Part shown: positions 44,380-55,640 of the stretch, one piece after another
Numbering within the stretch: the stretch's first letter is position 1
Layout of the letters: the number at the start of each line of letters is the position of its first letter
DNA from: Apoderus coryli
Lineage: Eukaryota; Arthropoda; Insecta; Coleoptera; Attelabidae
DNA: 64,000 nucleotides
Assembly: GCA_911728435.2 (NCBI GenBank)
Contig: OU452209.1
Coordinates: forward strand, 9,344,869 to 9,408,868
Direction of reading: 5' to 3'
The notes under the pieces: model-generated
What the model was told of the DNA's origin: nothing
The model's input: only the letters and a program-made list of their open reading frames with translations
The model's database searches: none
Program-made: the position numbers and the translations under genes

Positions 44380-45600
44380 CTCGTGAGTTGTAGCTCGCCG
44401 AATTTCGTTGTTGTCTAAATTCTCAAATTCACGCCTGACCATTTCTAATAATTCCTCTCGTGTGTATTATACACGTTATTTTTTATTCTACCCCACAGGA
44501 AAAAGTCCATGGGAGCAGGCCAATTACACGGACCTAAACGGCGATTCTAACGATCTTCAAACATAATATTCAGTTCATTACTCAACTCTGCAGTACAATG
44601 CGGTGGAGTTCCATCCAATTGGTACCAGCAAGTGCCATATTGGTGAAAGGCAAATCTTCTAAAAAATTTGAAACGGTGTTCTGTAATGTTCAAATATTTT
44701 CTCCCATTTAAATTTTCTTCGTTTAATATAAAATTCTAATTTATTATCCATTAATAAACAAAACATATTAAAGCGAAAATTATCTTGGTACCCCCTTTCT
44801 CGGGTTACGTGTGGATTTTGATTGTTCCAGAAATGTAAATTTCGTCTATTAAAAATACCTTCTCTACTAAATTTTGCTTCATCAGGCCAAATAATTTTTT
44901 TTGTGAATTCTGGATCCTGAAACCAACAAAGTCTCGAAAAATTGAACTCGATGTTCTGCCTCTTGCGGGTAGAGCTCTTGTACAGTTGAATATTTAAAAC
45001 TATTAAATTTTTTTAATTTCAGAGAAGTTTATAAACGTATATTTAGAAAAAATGTTTAAACTGTATTGTGTTTGTAACCGTGAAGATCTGTATAATATAT
45101 GTATTTTTAGTGTGAAAAAAAAAGAATTTTTTTTTAAAGTATGATTTTCAAATGTACTCGTATCAGTTATATTCTGAATTTTTGAGAAAATGTAAAAGGG
45201 GAAAAGAAATAATAGAATGACCTGAAGAAGGCGACAAACCATCGCCGAAACGTTGTTACTTATTTATTTAAAAAAAAAAATTAAAAAAAAAATGTTGTTT
45301 TCAAGAACCTTAAACCCAAAGAAAAACAAGAATAAAAAAAATATTTTTTTTCTTTAAAATACGCTGCATGAAACTGTAAGCAATACCTGATTCTTCAGCT
45401 GCTGAACGTATGGAAACGTTGGGATTTGCAATGAAATAACTTAATATGTCAACTACAACATCTCCATTTAATGTAACGGGTTGTGTGACTCGTCTACTAA
45501 TATTTCGACTTCCAAATCTTATAAAACTTATCTGTAGTCATTGGCGTTAATTCAGGATACATAGTATTAAACGTGTTACATGTCCTACTAATAACTTGAT
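44380..45600 (-). pseudogene. Mariner-type transposase relic in the 43.4-kb element
   Basis: Minus strand, read across stops: N-terminal HTH region RVTQPVTLNGDVVVDI, NPNVSIRSAAEESGI (45380-45500) and, downstream, WYQLDGTPPHCTAELSN with the second Asp and PAPMDFFLWGR with the third. A few residues of the SPDLTP block are missing. Stops and frameshifts throughout; about 45000-45370 is extra AT-rich sequence. Confidence 0.6.
45000..45370 (+). other. AT-rich insert with hammerhead-like core in the mariner relic
   Basis: Splits the transposase relic. At 45215-45260 it reads CCTGAAGA, stem GGCGA/TCGCC with a 7-nt loop, then GAAACGTTG, a hammerhead-like core like those at Penelope 3' ends. Possibly a very short Penelope-derived or other ribozyme-bearing insert; edges unclear. 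Confidence 0.4.
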
Positions 45601-47440
45601 TGCACTGTTCATAGATTTGAAATAAATTAAAAACATCTAAGTTCGCGTAATTATGTTGCATTTTCTTTAACTTAGTTAAGTGATAATAATATGTTAAACA
45701 AACTGCAGTAATATTAACAATGATATAGTTGTCAATATTTTACGTTTCTGTATACCTACTACTTATGTGACGTTGATTATGGCATTTGTCTACTAAAAGG
45801 TTGCTGCAAATTGTATCAAGTATGACAAAAATGTACAAAATTCAAAATATTGAAGAAATGGAATATTTTAGGTATAGGGAAGTAATAATATATCACTAAA
45901 AAGGTTATTTTTTTGTCTATCGCACGGCATAGTCGAAGATATACCATTCCATTTAAAAAATTGACTTTTCCTAGTAAACACGTGGTTCAAGTTTAAATTC
46001 AATGAAATCTTGTTCTGCAACTGTATCATTTGTATACTCAGTATTCCCTCTAATCACAGTATATATAAACATACAATAAGAAAGCTAGCTAACCAGAAGT
46101 TTGACTTCGTGTAAATAGCATTGATTTGTATGGGATTTTTTGAAACTCGCGCAGATTTTGTGCGCATCATAGTATTGTTCACAATATCAAACAAGCGGGC
46201 AATAAATTCTGTACTAACAATTAAAATAGTACACAATTTCACATAAGCGGAATATTTTCGCGCAACTTTCGCAATAAAAAAAATATGTTTAATTTAAAAA
46301 AAAACTTTATTATAATAATATTTATTTCGTCTCATTCGTACTTATGTACATACACGTCGGTAACCCAAAGTATAAAACATACGTAGTTTATTTTAATATA
46401 TAATAAAAACATAATAATAGCTACATAAATATCTATAAATGTGTCTACAAAAAAAAATTTAAACAAAACAGAATGTTATCATTGGTCAGCATTTAGAAAT
46501 TTTTGCAAATGTGTTGTCAATTAGTAGGTTTTTTAATTAGCTCTCCATATCATATTATATATGAGGTCTGTTTCATGAATTTTTTGAATTCCACCGTGTA
46601 GAAGGGGTAAAAAACTCAAAAAAAAAAAATATTTCCAAAACAATATAAATATTGCCTAGTTATTTATAGCTTTGATAGAATATAACCTATGAATTGTATC
46701 AGAAAAACGTGCTTACCCAATGCGTTCGTAAATAGTGTCTAGTCACATAATCATGATTACTACGAGAATGATGTTTTGTTTTAATCATATCTCAGAATCA
46801 TGATTACTGCGAGAATCATGTTAAGTTTTAAAAGTATCACAGAGCTTTAAAGGCCTCCAGACAACTACCTCTAAGCGTCTTTATAATGCAATATCAGCTA
46901 CGTGGGAAGGGTTCAAATGATGATCTTACAACTTTTATTAGGGAGTTAAAGCTGTACATGAGACGAGACGTATCTATGCTGACGTAACGGAAATTATTTA
47001 GGATAAGTCAATTGAAAAATCTAGGACCGAAAATGAGTTAAAGTTTGATTAGCAACTTAACGCATTTTTCTTAGGTTATGTTTATATTTGTTTAACTCGT
47101 ACGGATACCTCCGGTCATACAATCGAGGATTTCCGGTAGAATGCGTTCTCGTCTGAATGACACGCAAGAGACCGTATGGATACGGGATACGTATCCGCAA
47201 ACGAGATGAAAATTTCATTTGCGCATGCCTAGCTGTCAATAGATACGTATACGTTCTTGTCTCATGAACAACTTTAACTCCTTATTATCTGCATTTACAT
47301 GCATTCATTTCTTAATTCTTACAGCTAACAGGAAATCGACTTATGTCAACAATCAACAATGTCACTTATAAATTAACGAAAACACTAAGCGCGAAATTTG
47401 AATTTCAACAGGCGTAACAAAATAGTTTACGCTACACAAA

Positions 47441-47540
47441 TGATTTTAAGAAAATTGCCTTAACTCTATATTTTTTGGGGCCAACTTTGTATAAGCATCT
47501 ACAGAAAACTTTTTTTTTTGCCCTCCTAGTCAACATTATG
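47441..47540 (+). pseudogene. Inverted scrap of the P-type transposase
   Basis: Plus strand reads KKIALTLYFLGPTLYKHLQKTFFFAL, the counterpart of the minus-strand segment at 47790-47870. It forms an inverted pair with a ~250-bp spacer that contains the DEMS region. Confidence 0.65.
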
Positions 47541-47559
47541 GAAAATAACTTCGAAGTGA

Positions 47560-48680
47560 GAAAGTACGGTGAACGCACAAAAAAAAATTTTGAGATAAAG
47601 ACGGATATAACCATTTTGAAGTTCCCTGAGACGATTAAGTTCGTCTTTAATGACATTTCATCTATGCAAATTATACAGGTTTTAGCACTCGGTTCTAAAT
47701 TGTTAATTTTGAGTGAAATTGTTTTAAAAATAAAATCATTTAAGCCAGAAAAAATATGCCATTCAGAAGTTATTGTCCAGAGGGTTGACTTACAAGGCAA
47801 AAAAAAAAATGTCTTGTAAGTGTCGATATAGTTTAGGTCCAAGAAAATATACAGTTAGGGCAAATTTCTTGAACTCACTTGTATATCTCCGACCTTGCAA
47901 TGATTTGTTGGATAAATTGTACTGCATAATTACAAAATTAGCCAAGACTTCCTTAAAATTAGTTTTAGCAAACTCAATGAAATCTTCTTTATTGAAAGGT
48001 CTGTTCGAAAGTTCCGATGATTCCGAAATTCTGTCAAACTTTCTCTTAAGGTTCTTCACCTCCAGTCTCAAGGCTTTTTTTCTTGGAGATTGCTCAGATA
48101 TGCCTGGAGATGTTTGCAGTTGTTCTGTAGTTGAGAATTTCATCTAATACATGAAGATAGAATTTGTAGTTAAAAGTAACTTACTATCTAAAGGGTTTTT
48201 TTCCAAATGCAGGTCATCAAAAACCAGAGAAGATCCATCCGAAATCATGCCTGACGTCGATGGTTGTGGTGAATCGCCGCGCACTTAAAATAAATTAATT
48301 AAATATGTACATACGACTGACACAACATTCATTAAACATTTACCTTGTTTGCTAGCCACCTTTTTAAAAATAGTTGGTATGGCTTCATTTTTCAGCTTGC
48401 TGTTGCCAAAACCGGCAAACATTTTCTTCTCAAAATGTTCGCTACAAACTTTGCGGTTAGACACTTTCTCCGGTTCGTTCGACATCAAGTCTAACCTGCC
48501 AATGTTTTCCAACCATTGAAGTTGCCTTTAAAATTATTTACAAAATAGCTAAAACATGCAACTTTTTGTGTAGGTACATACATACCTTATTGGATCACTC
48601 GGAATTCTGAAATAACTTATTAAGTTTCCAGTTTTGCGGCTGTTGTTGTCAGAACCGTTAACACTACAAGAATTTGGCAT
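47560..48680 (-). pseudogene. P-type (THAP) transposase, broken
   Basis: Start at 48680. Exon 1 (48596-48680) begins MPNSCSVNGSDNNSRKTG: THAP pattern, but the second zinc Cys (expected at NGC) is Ser. A 70-nt intron (48526-48595, GT...AG) leads in frame to exon 2 (48344-48525) with QLQWLENIG, KVCSEHF (the C-x2-H pair) and AIPTIF, the AVPTIF-like THAP signature. A further exon (to ~48190) and 47790-48143 follow, the latter with KFALTVYFLGPKLYRHLQ. After a frameshift near 47795 the frame continues CICIDEMSLK, which holds the first catalytic Asp of P transposases. The gene is truncated near 47560, lacking the rest of the DDE core and GTP-binding region. Confidence 0.75.
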
Positions 48681-50760
48681 TGTCTTTCACCAAAGATTTT
48701 CTTATGTACACAATTATTGATCTATGCTTTCAGTAACACTTATTAAATAAACACTATTACACTACTGTTCTTAAAACTAGAATTAAATAAATCTTATAAC
48801 CAAATAACTAATAAAAATGGAAAAACGTTGAAAACTTTTTAGAAAATGAAATAAACGAATGTAAACAATCATTAATATTCGTCCATATTGGAATTTTACC
48901 CAATTTGACAGCTTGCGCACAAAATCGCGCGAACGAACACTAAATCCCACCGAAATCGTCAAGTCAAACTTCTGGTTAGCTAGCTTTCTTATTCTATGAT
49001 ATAAATATGGACAGTAAAACCACTATGAAATCTACCCGAAATATTTGACTATCGGTCGCTACTCTTTTCTGGAGGCAGTCGGGAGACGCGCTTGGTTCTG
49101 ATTTATACCGGTTGACCTGCAGCATCTACAAGAGTATTATTATACCAGTTGTACTTTGTTGTATGAGATTAAATAGTTTTTACTGAAATAAATAATAATA
49201 AGAATTATTAATTTTTAATTAAAAATGAATGAATAATAATTTGATATTAGAACAAAAACTTTTTCCGCTATATTCTTAACATTAAATTGTCCAATGACTT
49301 ATAAACATGTAATTAGATATACGTTGCATATTTATCTTTGTTTACACAAGAAAATATTATAAACAGAATATTTACAAAATAACTAAGTTAAGACCCAATA
49401 GGTTTCACACAACAAAGTTCTCCAGATTAAGATAGACGATTTGATTATTTTAGCACATGTGGCTACATATAAAAACAGGACTAAATCTGTCTTCTCTTAG
49501 CATTGTGGAATTTATAATCAAAACTGAAAATATAGGTATTTGTGCTGAATTTCAATAACTTGTGTAACCAATATCATATTGGTAAAAAATTAAAAGAGTT
49601 CTTTAAAAATGAAGCATTTTCCTTTTGACTATTTTTTATTTCTTTATTCACGCCTGCGCATTTATTATACTTTAAAATTTGCCAATCGCGACTTAAATGT
49701 GCAAATCAAAGCTAGAAATTCTAATAAGTGGTAAAACCTGAAAATCTTTAAAAAAAATATAATGTGATATGAATAATACAATTTTAGATCTTGAAAATAA
49801 ATACTCGTAATAAGGAACAGATCTATTAGATTTTACCATGCTATAAAACTAACAACCCCAGTTTCTATACAGAATTAGTATAAGAAACTCTAATCAAACT
49901 ATATTAATTTTGTTCTAAGCATCTAGGGATTTAATATATAATAACATTTATTTAGTTTATATAAAATATAGCTGATCAATTCAAGGTCTATATAAAATAT
50001 ATATTATTACTAATATTTCTATTTTTCATGTGCTAAAACATTGTGTTTCATACCTATGTTTTAATTTATTAAATACTTAGTTAAGTAGGTATATGTAATT
50101 TTGTACTTTTTCAATTTATTTTTCTTTTGTAGATATGTTATCTTTGTTACATTTTTTTGTTAGAAATCAAACATCGGTAATTTGTGTAAAATAAATAAAA
50201 ATAAAGCTTTTATGTAACAATAGTTTTAGTTTAAAAATTACCTGATTCATTTAAATACCAACGAATATACAATTACAATTTTTTCCCCCTCGTAAGAATA
50301 ATTTTTTATCTGTTATCTTCTATTGCTGCATGTCTCGATAGGCGGTATCTCTCTATAAATGCAAAACAAAGGGTGTGCATGTACTATCCCTTATATTTAC
50401 GATGCTCTAATGTATTCTAAAATTTTGCTTGCTTGAATGAAATAATCATAAAAATATTGTTTTTTTTTTTTTGTAAAAGTCGAAAAACGTAAAAAAAAAT
50501 GATGGAAAAATCTGTTAGGTTTAGGTATAGGGAATGCGTGACAAAGTGGCCTTTAAATTTTATAGGGAATCTGAAAAAAAAATAAAAAATGTGGTCCTTC
50601 CATTTAAAATAACAAGGTAGGTGGTTACTTCCGGAATAACCGGAAGTTATATCAACCCGGAAATACATCAATATAGAACTTTTTCAATATTACCGAACCC
50701 ATATCCTTTGTAGTTCCCGAGATCTTTGAATAGGCCAATCAGGATGAATCACCCTGTATA

Positions 50761-51741
50761 TTATCAATAATGATAATATTGCAACAAAAAATTTAACACA
50801 TCTTAGTAATTTCTAAAAACTCTACTTTACATAGATTGTTATACAACATTTAAATTATATTAGGTTATATTCCTCATCTTCATCTGAGGAACTTTCATCA
50901 CCTCTTGAAATTACTATAATCAAAGGATCGAACGTCTGCTCGCACAATTTCTCCTTCTCTTTAATCACATGCCGTACTGCTTTTCACTTGTCCTCTGATG
51001 TCACTTGGTTAATGGCTTCATCAAACAGTGGCTTTATCTAGGGTGGGTACTATTTCTTTTTTGAAATAAAAAGACTGAACTTTTCTTCAAATTGCACATT
51101 TGGTGTCACCAAGGACTATACGGCTTTATGGGTCAGTCACAAAACAAAGTAGCGCCTATGCACGACTACGACATTCAGGCAAACTTGGCGGAATTGCCCA
51201 TTTTTAATCTAGACCTTTCTGAAATAAACTATAGCCTATTCCAGTTGAGCAAACTCATTGAAAAAGAATATACGGTTGATATATCGAAATCACAGCTTCT
51301 TTATGCTGTGTCCAAAAAATGTGGAAACATCTCCCAGTATGGGTACACCAGCTACAAATTATATGCAGTATTCCTACCAATATACAATACCTTTTATTTT
51401 TTCTAACTAACTTTGTCTATGACTTTTTTGGCAATCAAACTACTGTATACTATTCACTGTTAACTGTTCTGCGATCCTCTACGTTTAAAGGAATTGTTGA
51501 AACGTGTCTTGTACAGCCGTAGAAACAAGGAAATTAGTTTGGTAGTGCTTCGTGCTTTTCTGGGATTCGGTCCATCTTGGAACACCTATACACCAGATCA
51601 TTGCTTTGTTTGTGGCTTGTACAAATATGTCCATGTTTTAACAACTGTGAAGATGTTGTTTCCGAATTTTGGAGTTCTTACATCTAATTTGTTAAGCATT
51701 TCCTTACCAATTTACAGGAGCTTTCCCGACAAGATATAATA
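50761..51741. other. Intergenic, no gene recognised
   Basis: Plus-strand ORFs at 51092-51406 and 51494-51739 and an acidic minus-strand reading (ESSSDEDEE, about 50885) look like pieces of an old element, but I cannot name a family. Confidence 0.3.
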
Positions 51742-52984
51742 AGGGGTTTTTCAATAAGAGTGATATGATTTCTTTAAAAAAAAAACACTTATTGTTAAGG
51801 AAATTCTAAAGTTTTTTTATTGAATGTGAAGTACAATCGATACACTTAAGTTCTAAATAAAACGTCATTCAAATGGCCTAGACGACTTCTTCTGCAGGAA
51901 CGAATTCGATGAACCCAATTCGAGCACTTTTTCCACTAAATCAAGTCGTATGTCATGAATATTGACTTGTAAAACTTGAAGAGAGGCTGGTTTATTTCGA
52001 AAGACCAATGACTTCAAATAACCCCACAAGAAATAGTCTAATGGTGTTATATCACAACTTCTTGGAGGCCATTCAATATCACAATTTTTTGAAATAATCG
52101 AATCTCCAAACTTTTCACGCAATAATTCAATTGTTGCATTTGCTGTGTGGCACGTAGCCCCGTCTTGCTGGAACCAAATGTTGTCAAGATCAACTTCTTC
52201 CAAAATCCAAAAATAAAAAGTTGGTTATCATCGATCTATACCGCTCTCCATTTACAGTAACGGTGTTACCAGCATCACTTCGAAAGAAGTACGGACCGAT
52301 GATTCCACCAGACCAAAAACCACACCAAACTGTCAATTTAGGTGAATGTAATGGTTTTCCATGAATAATTTGTGGATCTTCTTCGCACCAGAATCGACAG
52401 TCTTGTTTATTTACCGCACCACTCAGATGAAAGTGTGCCTCATCGGAGAAGATGTTTTCTTAAAAAAATTGTTATCGTTTTCAAGTTGTTCCAAGGCAAA
52501 ATCAGCAAATTCACGACGTTTACGGAGGTCCAATGGTTTCAGTTCTTCAGTGAGAACAATATTAGACGGATGCAAATCCTTTCTCAAAATCCGCCAGGTT
52601 GTGCTTTGAGACAGTCCCAATTGTTGAGAACGTCTTGGAATCGACAAATTGCGGTCTTCAGCAACACTTGCCTGAACGGCAGCAATATTTGCATTACTTC
52701 GGGTGGTTCTTTGTCTTATTGGCACTTGAATATTATGTAAAGAAAATGTACGCTCAAAATTTTCAACAATTCGACGAATAGCGAGCATACTTGGACAATT
52801 ATTACGAACATAAAATGGCAAAAGCGCACGAAAAGTTGCAATTGGAGAACGATTATTTTGATAATAAAACTGAATAATTTGTAAACACTACTGAATACAA
52901 TGACAAACAAATGACAGATCATGACATATTACAAATAGCCGCAACGTCGCTCCAAAATCATATCATCCCTATTGCAAAACTTTA
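51742..52984 (-). mobile_element. DD41D (rosa-like) mariner, 1.24 kb
   Basis: Flanked by TA (51740-51741, 52985-52986). TIRs of about 28 bp: GTTTTTCAATAAGAGTGATA on the left versus GTTTTGCAATAGGGATGATA (complement) on the right, both followed by TGATTT. Size is that of a full mariner. One minus-strand transposase gene, with two frameshifts. Confidence 0.85.
51865..52821 (-). pseudogene. Mariner transposase (DD41D), two frameshifts
   Basis: 52821-52423: N-terminal paired-type HTH (AIRRIVENFERTFSLHN, RSQQLGLSQSTTWRILRKDL). Near 52455 the frame slips; the next frame gives IFSDEAHFHLSG (first Asp) and KLTVWCGFWSGGIIGPYFF. It slips back near 52210 to the 51865-52203 frame: IWFQQDGATCHTA (second Asp) and RSCDITPLDYFLWGYLK (third Asp). 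Forty-one residues lie between the second and third Asp, the spacing of the DD41D/rosa-like lineage. SCDIT replaces the usual SPDLT. Cut-and-paste at TA; this copy is inactive. Confidence 0.85.
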
Positions 52985-53120
52985 TATAATCAAAAATATA
53001 TGACCTGCGAAACGAAACTGAATTTTAATAATTACTATTATTATTGTATTCTTGACATTATTTCCAATAAACTATCGTAACAAACTAACTACTTTATTCA
53101 AAAATTAGAAAAAAAATATT

Positions 53121-53260
53121 GCCAGAGCTGGGATTCGAACCCAGAACCTTCAGCATTCGAAGCGCACGCTCTGTCAATGACGGCAAAATCCCTTTATCAA
53201 TTTAGCTCAATTGGTTAAAGCGTTTAGGCACTTTCGTGGAAGAATACATAGAGACAGACC
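53121..53260. repeat. tRNA-derived fragments (head-to-head)
   Basis: Minus strand 53121-53186 has a B box (GGGTTCGAATCCCAGC) and TGCC...GGCA ends but a damaged D arm. On the plus strand at 53203-53225 is a lone A box (TAGCTCAATTGGTTAAAGCG). Neither folds into a complete tRNA by eye; SINE remnants are likely. Confidence 0.45.
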
Positions 53261-53610
53261 ACAGACAGGCAGACTTTCATCTGGAGATAGCCTTAATCGT
53301 CTCAAGGAATCAAAATGGTTATATCCGTCTTTATAGATTTTTTAACAAAAAAAAAATTATTAGTATAGCTTTTTATTTTATTTTTTCGAAAACGAACCTA
53401 TATTTTAAGTTAGTATTTAAGTCTTGTAACTCTACCTATACCCTAGTATAGAAAAACAAAATATATAGCAACACAAATTTTATACTTAAAGATTATCACA
53501 CTAAAAACTAAAAACTGAAAATTTGAATTTTTTATGTTTTAAAAAATGGTATCCTAATTTCGGATGAGCCGGTTCCTAATTTCGGATACATGGCTCACAA
53601 AAAAAAAGTT

Positions 53611-53868
53611 TTACTTCAAACAAATGTCGCAAATGTATTCTTTCTTCTTATCACTATTAGCACACTCCTCGTGCAACCATCGGGAGCATTTTCTACATCT
53701 GATCCACTGTTCTCCTCTGACATCCTCCGAAAATAGACCATTACAAAAGAAACACTCGACATCCACATCATTGGCGTCCATGTCAGCATCGTTATCAAAT
53801 ACAGGATCATCGCCGGAATTTTTTTGGCATAAGTTGCCTATAAACATGCTACGCTTTATTTTACTCAT
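53611..53868 (-). pseudogene. PHD-finger tail of a pogo/Tigger-type transposase, truncated
   Basis: 85 codons. Acidic linker (FDNDADMDANDVDV) then CFFCNGLF, EQWIRCRKCSRWLHEECAN and YICDIC: a C4HC3 finger of the type at the C terminus of many insect pogo-like transposases. No transposase core upstream (53870-54200 has no matching frame), so a fragment. Confidence 0.55.
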
Positions 53869-53899
53869 TATATAATACTGGAGAGCTTCAAAAATCGCG

Positions 53900-55640
53900 G
53901 ACTATAAGTGGTTAAATCACCAAGCAAAATGTCTCTTGTCTGGTCTAGAGTGGCGAAGCGAGTAGCAAACTAATGCACAGCTAGCTCCAAAATTAAACCC
54001 ACAGAACAAATCTACGTTGGTGCAAAAATCTCAAAAAAACAAAAGGGGTGGGCCGACGCCACTGACTTAATTGCGGGAAAAGCCAGAACCCTACGATCTT
54101 TAGTACACCCTATGCCACATAAGCCAACATCAAACAGTGAAACGTGTTGCAGAATTGAAATAAAATTACAATGTAAAATTGTAAATATGCACAGAAAAAA
54201 AAACCTTGGTTCAGATAGATAAAAAACGTAAGCACCACAGGGACAGCCAAAACCTTGTCTACCCCTTCTAGAAAAATTTACTGGATATACATTATGTCAT
54301 TTAGATAATATTCTTGAATAGTTTACATATGCTTCTTGTCTAAAAGAGACAAACACTTTTTGTCATTTAAATAAAAATATATTGTATGCCAGCAAAGTTT
54401 ATTAGTAATTTTAGTAATGTAGAAAAATTTACTGGATAGACATTGAACGGTTCTCCCTGTATAATTTTCTAATTTTTTAGTAATTTTTCGTAATTTTAAT
54501 AACTTTCCTTTTTTTCCTGCTTGTCCTTGTTCTCCTGCATGGAAAAGAAGAATACATGCGCATTAACTTTTTTGGTGCTATGTGCGCATTATTTTAAATT
54601 CAGTACCATTTTAATAGCTATAGTGGAAGCGTGCGTGGGATATAAAATTTTGAAAAAACCGTTAATTAATTACATAAACAATGTGTTACAATATATGGTG
54701 TGTGATAGTTATGAAGACACAAGAAGATTGATCATTGGAAAACGACGTGGAGGGCCCTCCGGAATCTGCAAACGTTATCAGTGTGAGTGCTTTTCACCAT
54801 CTTTAATATTTTTTCCATCTTTCCTTATTTAATATATCTAATTCAATAAAAACAATCAACCAAAAATACAGTCCACTTAACAGACGATCCTCGTCCCAAC
54901 ATTTTTTGATCCTTCGTCCGGATTTCATTTTCTCCTTTAAAATTTATTGTTTTAAAATTTCATATTCGGCAGTCCGCCATATTTAAATTTTGTCCTTATA
55001 AATTAAATTATTAATAGCTAATTTCTTTTCAAAATCTTTATATACATACGTATGTTCATTCCACCTATACAAATACCTAATAGGTACTCATAGGTATATC
55101 TTGCTAATACAAAATAATATTTAAATCTTATTTGTCGCTGAAGTCAGGTGACACAAAATCACACTCTGTGATTGGTTCTTCGCCACGCGTTTGTCAATGC
55201 GTGCTATACAAGCGTGAACGACCCCGTTCACCTATATTTAATTAGTTTAACAAAATTTTCGCCGGTTTGTTTATGCCGCCATATTTATATTGATATTAAG
55301 AATAAGTTTAATATTTTCAAAAGTGATTTTGTATTATAAATCAAAAATAAACGCGCTTGTACCGAAAGTTAATTAAATTTCAATCATTGTACACATTATT
55401 TACAGTACATTTATTGTGCGTATTTATTCTAAATCAAAACAAGTGTAACTCTTGTTGTTTTCAAAATTTAACTGATGTTTTTGCCGTTGGTTTATGGTGA
55501 GTGACTGGCACTGTCTCTTTCTATTTATTACCATTATATTTGGGAAATCTGTTCGCATTTGTAAATCAGTTTTCTTTCACTCTATCTGCAGTGTTTTGAA
55601 CTAGTGTTTTTACCCACCTGTTTATGTATTATTATTTGCA
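53900..55640. other. Region upstream of the BEL/Pao gag; LTR and leader not resolved
   Basis: The 5' LTR and leader of the BEL/Pao element must lie in the right part of this stretch, but with only one LTR visible I cannot set its edges. The ORF at 54521-54832 is unrecognised. No host gene seen. Confidence 0.35.

Larger units (their letters stand above)
46070..48998 (-). mobile_element. P-element-like transposon, 2.9 kb, defective
   Basis: Inverted ends of about 35-40 bp: CATACAATAAGAAAGCTAGC (46070) and the complement of GCTAGCTTTCTTATTCTATG (ending 48998), continuing through AACCAGAAGTTTGACTT. Flanks share ATATAAA (46063-46069, 48999-49005), close to the 8-bp P duplications. Length is near that of canonical P elements. 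The minus-strand gene has a THAP domain and the start of the P-type catalytic core; the 3' half (46260-47440) has no matching code. Confidence 0.75.
46055..50404. mobile_element. Unclassified ~1.4-kb insert (46055-46069 plus 48999-50404), hosting the P-like element
   Basis: Flanked by CTCTAAT on both sides (46048-46054, 50405-50411), a 7-bp or mismatched 8-bp duplication. Ends CACAGTATATATAA and (complement) CATCGTAAATATAA are weakly similar. No coding sequence seen in 49007-50404. A hAT- or P-type non-autonomous element would fit; not decided. Confidence 0.5.
43445..50758 (-). mobile_element. Mariner-type element with ~350-bp inverted ends, interrupted by nested insertions
   Basis: TA-flanked ends TACAGGGTGA... 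(43445) and its complement ...TCACCCTGTA (50758). The left end 43445-43795 matches the complement of 50405-50758 for ~350 bp. Inward, 43796-44300 is again complementary to 45535-46054, so the inverted repeats total ~850 bp, with 46055-50404 an insertion in the right arm. Removing the insertion leaves a ~3-kb element around a decayed transposase. Both arms carry an ACTTCCGG...GGAAGT palindrome. Confidence 0.8.

Noticed and set aside
47057..47239. Minus-strand ORF in the P-like element, considered as its missing 3' exon
   Set aside because: No P-transposase motif; the sequence is locally palindromic (GATACGTATCC-type) and looks non-coding.
51092..51406. 104-codon plus-strand ORF as a gene
   Set aside because: No domain, no start context, and both strands partly open; not supportable beyond an unknown relic.
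53121..53186. A tRNA gene on the minus strand
   Set aside because: The B box is perfect but the D arm is damaged and the anticodon stem does not pair cleanly.
54521..54832. 103-codon ORF upstream of the BEL element
   Set aside because: Hydrophobic start and a CKRYQCECF end but no family resemblance and no splice or promoter support.
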